The position numbers and the translations under genes are program-made. This document shows positions 14,198-19,900 of a stretch of DNA of 19,900 bases, piece by piece. The notes under the pieces were generated by a model. That model was given only the letters and a program-made list of their open reading frames with translations, was not told where the DNA came from and made no database searches. This stretch comes from Bdellovibrionales bacterium (lineage in GTDB: Bacteria > Bdellovibrionota > Bacteriovoracia > Bacteriovoracales > Bacteriovoracaceae): the NCBI GenBank assembly GCA_023250775.1, contig JAHFAA010000010.1, forward strand, positions 1 through 19,900, given 5' to 3'. Position 1 is the stretch's first letter, and each line of letters begins with the position of its first letter.

Positions 14198-17100
14198 ATG
14201 AAACGCATTTTATGCTGTCTATGTGGTCTTTTGCTTTTCACTCATTTTGTTATCGCCGATGATCGCAAAGAAAAAGACTCAGAGAAGAAACAGGAAATTA
14301 AAGCAGACTTAGAAATCATTCCGCATAAATGCGCTTCCCCTTGCGAGGCGGACTTAAAGGTTACTTTCAAAAAATCTTCCGATCAGTCACACATTCTAAA
14401 ATATATTTTCTCACCTGAAGCAGGCATGAAAATTGAGTCGGACACGCCCGTGCTTCATTACAAGTATGTCTATTTTCGAGAACAGCACAAAAAAGGACAC
14501 GAGGACGAAGGTAAAAAAGTTTTTAAAGGAGAAGTGGAATTAGTTTTAGATAAACCACAGCATGAAAATCACGCCTTGAAAGACGAGATCGTGGTCGAAG
14601 GTAAACCCAACACGCCCCCCACTGCCGTCCTAAATATGCCATCATCCCTAAAGGTGAATCGCCAGGGCACGTTCGACGCCTCCTTAAGCTCTGACCTGGA
14701 AAACAAGATCAAAAGCTACCTTTTTGATTTTGGAAATGGCGAGACAAGAGAAGGAACGAGTCCGATCGTCGAGTATAGCTATGCCACGCCCGGCAAATAT
14801 AGCGTCAGCCTAACGGTGACGGATCAAAATGATTTGAGTTCGTCACTTTCAAAAAATATTACCATCGTGCCAAATCAACCACCCATTATCAATTTAGCAC
14901 TCACGCCTGGGACCCCCTACTATGCACCAGTTAAAATCACAGCGAGTCTTTTAGGCTCCACCGATTCAGACGGAACCATTCAGTCCCAGATGATCAACTG
15001 GGGGGATGGCACCATTAGTAGCTCGCAAAATGCCGAGCATCAATATAATGAACCTGGTAGTTTTCAAATCACCGGAAGCATCACTGACGATGACGGCGCG
15101 GTGGTTACGCAAAATATTACCGTCGAAGTAAAACTAAATCTTCCACCAGTCGCCAAAATTATTTCAATCCCGGGGACAAGCAAAGGCAGTTATAAACTCG
15201 ACGCGAGCACATCCTCTGATCCAGACGGCAGCATCGTCGCGGCAAGCTGGAACATTTTTGGGGTCACTAAATCCGGCATGGAACTGAACGAAGTATTTCC
15301 GGTGGGAAGCTCGACGATCAGCCTCACCGTCACCGACAATTTAGGAAAAACAAGTACCAGCTCCATCAATATTTTTGTTCCCGAAGATGAAGTAAAGGGC
15401 GGAGGTCTGGCTGGAGTCGATAGCGGCGACGTTGGTGTGGCGCCCTCTGATATTCAAATTGCACCGTCGGCAATCACGCCTCCGGCGCTCATCGAAGGCG
15501 TTTTTAAACCCATCAGTCAGGTGGTGGAAATCTCTGATACCAATCACCCCGGTGGCGTAGTCTATCCTTCTGGCATGGTGAAATTACAGTTTAAATATGA
15601 TCCCGCGGTCCTGACAAATTTAAATCTACTTGCAAACTTTATGGTTTTCTATCAGGCCACTGATCAGACATGGAAGCGCGCCAATTTTATCGAAGTCGAT
15701 CCCGCCAATCACATTGTTTACGCCTACACCAACCATCTCACTCCCTTTGTCTTGACGGCGAAGCAGGATGTTGTGGCCCCGATAATTGCGCTTGAGTCTT
15801 TTGAAAATAATTTTTCTGATTATCGGGTTGTTTTTAGTGTCAATGATTCGGACGGCGTGGACTACAGCAAGCTTTGGGTGAGCATGAATGGTCAAGTATT
15901 GCCCGAGCATAATTTGACCGTAGATCCCATCTTAAATTCAGTGGCGATCAAATTTAGCACAACTGACTCATTTGTTCTCTTTAATATGTACAACACCCTT
16001 ACAATCAAAGTGCCTGACCTAAATCAAAATTTGAGCGTGAAAGGGATGGCGTTTAAAGTCGAGGCCAATCCTTCTTCACCTGTGCGCTTTAGCTTCACTC
16101 CTGGCGGTGGAGAACTCACGACTACGACACCTGTGGTCCATGTTTCGATGGAGTCAGAATCCGCGCTTGATTTTTCAAGCTTTGAAGCGCGTTTAAATAA
16201 TATCAAAATTCCTGCGTCACTGATCACCATCAATCAGGCGTCCAAAGAAGTGACCATTACTTTTAATCAAGACAACGCTTTATCCACTACGAACTTTTCT
16301 ATTTTGACTGTACAGATTGCCACGACCTTGCACCAGCAAGCTTCAGGCATGGTGGGATTCGATACCATGAACCGTAGTGTGCAAGTTTTAGTCGGTGCCA
16401 ATCAAACCGTCACCGCAGCGGGAGGCCATCATACCTGTGCCATTTTGACCAACGGGGGATTGCGCTGTTTTGGTGATAATACCTATGGCCAGCTTGGTTA
16501 TCCTGGAGTCGCAAATGTGGGGCTCACAACTTCACCGGCCTCGGTAGGCGATGTGGTGCTCGTTGGTACAATGTCGACTGTTATGGCGAAAAAAGTTGTC
16601 ACGGGAGATAAGCATACTTGCGTTCTTCTCACTTCCGGCGATGTGAGATGCTTTGGGGATGCCAGCTTCGGCAAGCTGGGCGTTGGCGCTACACTCGGCA
16701 CACAAACCAAAATCGGCGATGATGAATTTCCAAGCACGATCAACACCGTCTCACTCGGTGGCCCGGCGATTGATCTAGTGGCCGGACGCGAACACACCTG
16801 CGCCCTTATGCAAGATCAAACCATTCGTTGCTGGGGACTTGGGACTTCGGGACAGCTTGGCAATGGTCGTTTTGAAAATATTGGTGATGATGAACTGCCA
16901 AGTAGTATTCCCGCCATCACTATTGGTACGGGAGGTGTTGGCCCAACTATCAAAATTACCACAGGTGCTTTTCACACCTGCGTTCTAAGAAACAATGACA
17001 TTTATTGCACAGGCGAAAATTCTGTTGGCCAATTGGGTTTAGGCGACACTGTTAATCGTGCAAGCTTCACTCGTTTAGAAGGCACACCACCTACAACTGC

Positions 17101-17434
17101 CATGATGCAACTAGTGGCCGGAGCATTTCATACCTGTATCGGTGGTGCTGGAAATATTGCTGAATTTTACTGCTGGGGCGAAGGAAGTTTTGGAAAACTC
17201 GGGCGAGGAATGGAAAATATCGGCGATAACGAACTCCCTTTTATGGGCGTAAATCTCGATAACAATATTCGTGATCTCATGATGCGTGTATTTTCCACCG
17301 GCGGTGTTGAAGGAGAGCTGGCCCTTGGAGACAACCATACTTGTATTCGAGGTGGAGAAGGCGCTGTGGGATGTTTTGGCCGCGCAGACCAAGGGGCTTG
17401 GGAGGAATTCCTGATCAGGACGGAACTGTCTTAG
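14198..17434 (+). CDS. N-terminal fragment of a giant exported PKD/RCC1 protein, cut short by a frameshift (1078 aa as read)
   Basis: GAGGGGAG precedes ATG 14198 and a signal peptide (residues 1-20) follows, so this is the true start of the gene. The order is: a charged segment (22-36), a degenerate beta domain, three PKD-type domains at about 140-395 (SYLFDFGNGE, QMINWGDGTI, DASTSSDPDG), a beta-rich central part (about 400-735), then RCC1 blades from about residue 738. Each blade has HTC...C(F/W)G with a Cys pair. Blades 2, 3 and 5 are followed by an IGD(D/N)E(L/F)P element, known from bacterial RCC1 proteins. After residue about 1067 the frame departs from the repeat pattern and stops at 17432-17434. 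The sequence continues in the -1 frame as blade 7 and further PKD domains, so this is one piece of a broken gene. The intact protein would be surface-exposed or secreted, with an adhesive or binding role inferred from PKD and propeller content. Confidence 0.85.
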   Translation: MKRILCCLCGLLLFTHFVIADDRKEKDSEKKQEIKADLEIIPHKCASPCEADLKVTFKKSSDQSHILKYIFSPEAGMKIESDTPVLHYKYVYFREQHKKGHEDEGKKVFKGEVELVLDKPQHENHALKDEIVVEGKPNTPPTAVLNMPSSLKVNRQGTFDASLSSDLENKIKSYLFDFGNGETREGTSPIVEYSYATPGKYSVSLTVTDQNDLSSSLSKNITIVPNQPPIINLALTPGTPYYAPVKITASLLGSTDSDGTIQSQMINWGDGTISSSQNAEHQYNEPGSFQITGSITDDDGAVVTQNITVEVKLNLPPVAKIISIPGTSKGSYKLDASTSSDPDGSIVAASWNIFGVTKSGMELNEVFPVGSSTISLTVTDNLGKTSTSSINIFVPEDEVKGGGLAGVDSGDVGVAPSDIQIAPSAITPPALIEGVFKPISQVVEISDTNHPGGVVYPSGMVKLQFKYDPAVLTNLNLLANFMVFYQATDQTWKRANFIEVDPANHIVYAYTNHLTPFVLTAKQDVVAPIIALESFENNFSDYRVVFSVNDSDGVDYSKLWVSMNGQVLPEHNLTVDPILNSVAIKFSTTDSFVLFNMYNTLTIKVPDLNQNLSVKGMAFKVEANPSSPVRFSFTPGGGELTTTTPVVHVSMESESALDFSSFEARLNNIKIPASLITINQASKEVTITFNQDNALSTTNFSILTVQIATTLHQQASGMVGFDTMNRSVQVLVGANQTVTAAGGHHTCAILTNGGLRCFGDNTYGQLGYPGVANVGLTTSPASVGDVVLVGTMSTVMAKKVVTGDKHTCVLLTSGDVRCFGDASFGKLGVGATLGTQTKIGDDEFPSTINTVSLGGPAIDLVAGREHTCALMQDQTIRCWGLGTSGQLGNGRFENIGDDELPSSIPAITIGTGGVGPTIKITTGAFHTCVLRNNDIYCTGENSVGQLGLGDTVNRASFTRLEGTPPTTAMMQLVAGAFHTCIGGAGNIAEFYCWGEGSFGKLGRGMENIGDNELPFMGVNLDNNIRDLMMRVFSTGGVEGELALGDNHTCIRGGEGAVGCFGRADQGAWEEFLIRTELS

Positions 17435-17640
17435 TTAATTTAGGTGCGCCCGCAAAAAAAATCTTCGCAGGCGGCAACCACACCTGTGCGGTTCTTTCCA
17501 GCAATAATTTAAAATGCTGGGGAGAAGGCCTGGCAGGGGAACTTGGCGTTCCAGGCACAACCAGTATCGGTGTCAACAATACCCCCGCTGATGTTAGCTC
17601 GATTGCCTTAGGTGGGCCTGTGAACATGGACGTGATCAAT
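16400..17640 (+). repeat. Seven RCC1-type propeller blades
   Basis: HTC motifs occur near 16427, 16612, 16792, 16972, 17128, 17336 and 17480, about 140-210 bases apart, each followed by a second Cys in C(F/W/T)G and by a (G/K)xLG turn. Seven blades equal one complete RCC1 propeller, but the seventh is in frame only beyond the frameshift at 17393-17402. The paired Cys in every blade suggest one disulphide per blade, suited to an exported protein. Confidence 0.85.
17393..17402 (+). other. Frameshift point (net loss of one base) in the PKD/RCC1 gene
   Basis: Upstream the coding frame reads ...GCFGRADQGA; from 17398 the next-lower frame reads LGGIPDQDGTVLVNLGAPAKK and so on without a break. One added base in the GGGG or TT run of AAGGGGCTTGGG restores QG(A/G)LG, the normal blade turn. 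No X-XXY-YYZ slippery heptamer fits the zero frame, so programmed -1 slippage is not supported. Confidence 0.8.
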
Positions 17641-18177
17641 CCTGTGATTAAATCCACGCTCGCTTCTTTCACTATTTCACCTCAATATGGAAGCGCGCCG
17701 CTTTCTGTGCACTTCGATGCCAGTAGTTCGTACACCAATAGCGGCACGATTGCGCGCTATATTTGGACTCCAGGTGAGGGCAATGGTGGTACGGCCGCTG
17801 GGGGCCCTGCTGATGAATTTATTTCGACTGTCCCCACCTTTGATCATGCCTATGCAAAACCTGGACTCTACTTCGCGAGTCTTCGAATCGAAACAAGTGG
17901 GACTGAACAAGATACGACAACTCGTCTAGTAAACGTCAGTCAAGCTTCGGATGCTGCACTTCCCACGGCGATCATCACTGCCGACAATGATATTGGAGTC
18001 GCGCCATTTTTAGTCAACTTTTCCGGCACACTTTCGACTACACCTTCAGGCACACTTGTGAACTACTCCTGGGATTTTGGAAATGGCGTTGACCATGCCT
18101 CAACCATCAATCCAGAAATTTCTTACGTTTTCAACGAGGCAGGAACTTATGTCGTCACTCTTAAAGTAACCAACTAG
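17403..18177 (+). pseudogene. Middle fragment of the PKD/RCC1 gene: blade 7 and two PKD domains, ending at an in-frame TAG
   Basis: This stretch continues the upstream gene in the -1 frame. It starts with the end of blade 6, then blade 7 (GGNHTCAVLSSNNLKCWGEG), then a PKD domain from about 17655 (APLSVHFDASSSYTNSG ... HAYAKPGLYFASLRIE) and another from about 17965 (APFLVNFSGTLSTTPSG, SWDFGNGV, FNEAGTYVVTLKVTN). It then meets TAG at 18175-18177. Translation resumes in the same frame at once with EGIESRESFLVIV, the normal last strand of that PKD domain, so a single AAG-to-TAG change would explain the stop. No ribosome site supports independent initiation (the first candidate start is a TTG at 17341), so the fragment is unlikely to be made as a separate protein. 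Confidence 0.8.
18175..18177 (+). other. In-frame TAG interrupting a PKD domain
   Basis: The stop falls inside a conserved strand: TLKVTN-stop-EGIESRESF. PKD domains normally have a polar residue here (often K, D or N). AAG or GAG to TAG is one substitution. The frame stays open for 574 further codons with PKD motifs throughout. Confidence 0.85.
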
Positions 18178-19900
18178 GAAGGCATCGAATCGCGTGAAAG
18201 TTTTTTAGTTATTGTCACTACGCCAATGAATGAAATTCCGGTGGCGAAAATTAATTGCACAAAAAATGATCGGACATTCACCTGTGACGCAAGCAGCTCG
18301 TTTGATTTAGATGGCATTGTGACAGAATATTCCTGGAACATGGGCGACGGCACCATTCTCTCCGGCGCACAAATTACCTACACCTACGCCATGACGGGTG
18401 AATTTGATATCACCCTGAGCGTTCTTGATCAGTCAGGAAATACAGGCGTGCAAGTCAAACGTGTCACCGCCGGTGTCGTGCCTCCGCAAATTCTGGCGTT
18501 TATTTGTCAGGCCCAATCGGCGGCAATGTCGGCATCCTGTGATCTGCGTGCGGAGGGTAGAGAGGCCGGACTCACCACCGTTACCATGGACTGGGGTGAT
18601 GGACGGATAGAAGAATTGCCTTATGACCCGACCTCTGCGGCAGGAAACGGACTTCAACATCCCTACGCTGAAGCCGGAACTTATCATATCACCGCCACCG
18701 TCCACGACCGCACGGGCCTTTCTGCAATGGCCGCAAGCGATGTTGATCTCAGTGGCGGTGGGCCGAATTTCCCACCAATTGCCGTCGCTCATTGCTTTGT
18801 GGGCCCTGTAAATGATGTTAATTGCGATGCCATAAGTTCCCACGATCCTGATGGCCAGATCATGGAATACATCTGGGAAGTTCCTGATCTGGCCTTGACC
18901 TTTCATGCTCCGAGCATGAGGTTCAACCTACCAGCAAATGTCCCAACAACCGGCCTTCTCGTTCGTCTCGCCGTGGTGGACAATCAGGGCGCATCAGGCA
19001 TGACCACCACATATGTAAATGGCGGCTGCTCAGGCCCTGCCTGTGGTGGGATCAATCTCCCTCCTATTGCCATGATTGATTGTCGCGTGAACGAATTGCA
19101 TGTCAACTGCGATGCCGCTTTAAGCAGTGACCCCGACGGCACGATCACGCAATATAGCTGGTCTGTTCCAGAACTCGGCATCAACTCCGTCATGCCCATG
19201 ATCGAATTTGACCTGCCAACGGGCGGATTTGTCGCAAGCGTGCATTTAACGGTGACAGATAATTTAGGTGTCCCTAGTTCAACCTTTCAACCTGTCACAG
19301 GCGGGGGAACAAATTTTCCTCCTGTGGCCGTGGCAAATTGCAATCTGCTTGCCGGGGTTATGGTTGTTTGCAATGGAAATACCTCTCATGATCCTGACGG
19401 CTTGATCGCGGAATACCACTGGGAAGTTCCGATGCTGGCCCTGAGCTTCAATACTGCCACTATGAGTTTTCCTCTCCCGCCCACTTTCCCACCTGACGCA
19501 AACTTACTCATTCGACTTACCGTGGTCGACAATCTTGGGGCAACTGGGGTTGCTGAAACGTATATTCACAGTGGTGGTGGAGCAAACATCCCGCCTGGGG
19601 CCATGATTAATTGCCAAATTTTGCCGGGAAATATTGTTCAATGTAATGGTATTAATTCAAACGATCCCGATGGTTCCATAATGAGCTTCCATTGGGAAGT
19701 GCCTGATCTCGCCTTGGAATTTTATTCGGACACAATGCAATTTGATCTCCCCACCAATCCACCTCCTGTAGGATTCCTCATTCGTCTTACTGTCACGGAC
19801 AATCAGGGGGCCAATGGCGTGGCGACGACTTATGTTGGGGGTACGGGAGAAAATATGCCTCCCGTGGCAAACATAAACTGTACGGTCAACGGCCTTGATG
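18178..19900 (+). pseudogene. C-terminal part of the PKD/RCC1 gene: tandem PKD repeats, open at the right edge
   Basis: I read this frame by hand to the last base with no stop. It completes the interrupted PKD domain, then has PKD-like domains near 18235-18475 (CDASSSFDLDG, YSWNMGDGT) and 18475-18765 (MDWGDGRIEE, HPYAEAGTYHITATV). Four homologous units follow, starting near 18772, 19060, 19316 and 19588, with a fifth beginning at 19857, about 256-288 bases each. Each has PP-x-A-x-x-x-C, a second Cys, SxDPDG, an EY-x-W(E/S)VP strand, a hydrophobic (F/L)DLP strand, and (R/H)LTV-x-DN-x-G. Each Cys pair probably forms a disulphide. The first ATG in frame is 18226, without a good ribosome site. 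Whether this part is expressed depends on the two upstream lesions being real; if they are sequencing errors, 14198 to beyond 19900 is one gene of more than 1,900 codons. Confidence 0.75.
18772..19900 (+). repeat. Tandem PKD-like protein repeats, 256-288 bases per unit
   Basis: Four full units and the start of a fifth encode the same strand pattern (C...C, S-x-DPDG, WEVP, DNxG). They are related at protein level and partly at DNA level (for example GATCCTGATGGC-like and TGGGAAGTTCC-like words recur). The array continues beyond the window. Confidence 0.8.

Noticed and set aside
16498..17392. Several minus-strand frames under the propeller repeats
   Set aside because: They arise from the repeated blade codons and lack ribosome sites and domain character.
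17390..17402. Programmed -1 frameshift in the RCC1 region
   Set aside because: No slippery heptamer in the zero frame and no obvious following hairpin; a lost base is simpler.

Overview
The window reads as chromosome from a Gram-negative, free-living bacterium. Evidence for an outer membrane: a peptidoglycan-binding OmpA-type protein, two outer-membrane beta-barrels that end in Phe, a periplasmic multihaem cytochrome, and signal peptides on about half of the genes. The combination of a BlaI/M56 pair fused to a lytic transglycosylase, an RCC1/PKD giant with IGDDE-type blades, and many orphan secreted proteins suggests a Bdellovibrionota-like or other former deltaproteobacterial lineage. That placement is inference from gene content only. 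I see no rRNA, tRNA, CRISPR array, insertion sequence or phage gene.

Layout. 79-2061 (-): orphan 660-residue exported protein. 2127-4840 (-): a three-gene operon of a BlaI/MecI-type repressor, an M56 (BlaR1-like) metallopeptidase fused to an MltD-like lytic transglycosylase, and a MepA-like M74 endopeptidase. A TTGACA-N17-TAGACT promoter drives it and is covered by two perfect dyads (AACTAA-N4-TTAGTT) whose centres are 22 bp apart. 4932-7106 (-): a FecR-domain protein continuing into a beta-barrel. 7171-8240 (-): two small exported orphans. 8349-9490 (+): a Crp/Fnr-family regulator overlapping a Qnr-like pentapeptide-repeat protein. The divergent gap holds a near-perfect 18-bp FNR-like palindrome. 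9497-12725 (-): a barrel protein, a GC-rich OmpA-family protein, a two-TM protein and a CarS-like integral membrane enzyme. 12844-13812 (+): a multihaem cytochrome c with ten haem-motif candidates. 14198 to the right edge (+): one very large exported PKD/RCC1 gene interrupted by a -1 frameshift (about 17393-17402) and an in-frame TAG (18175-18177), still open at base 19900.

How it fits together. Most of the window serves the cell envelope. The strongest system-level signal is the BlaI / M56-transglycosylase / MepA operon. It has the plan of the bla/mec antibiotic-sensing circuits, but the periplasmic penicillin-sensing domain of BlaR1 is replaced by a murein-cleaving fold, and the controlled output is a murein endopeptidase. 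My proposal, which is inference, is a self-contained circuit that senses the state of peptidoglycan and adjusts its own hydrolases. The second regulatory unit is the Crp/Fnr protein, whose probable operator sits at a repressing position for its own gene and at a class-II activating position for the divergent exported pair.
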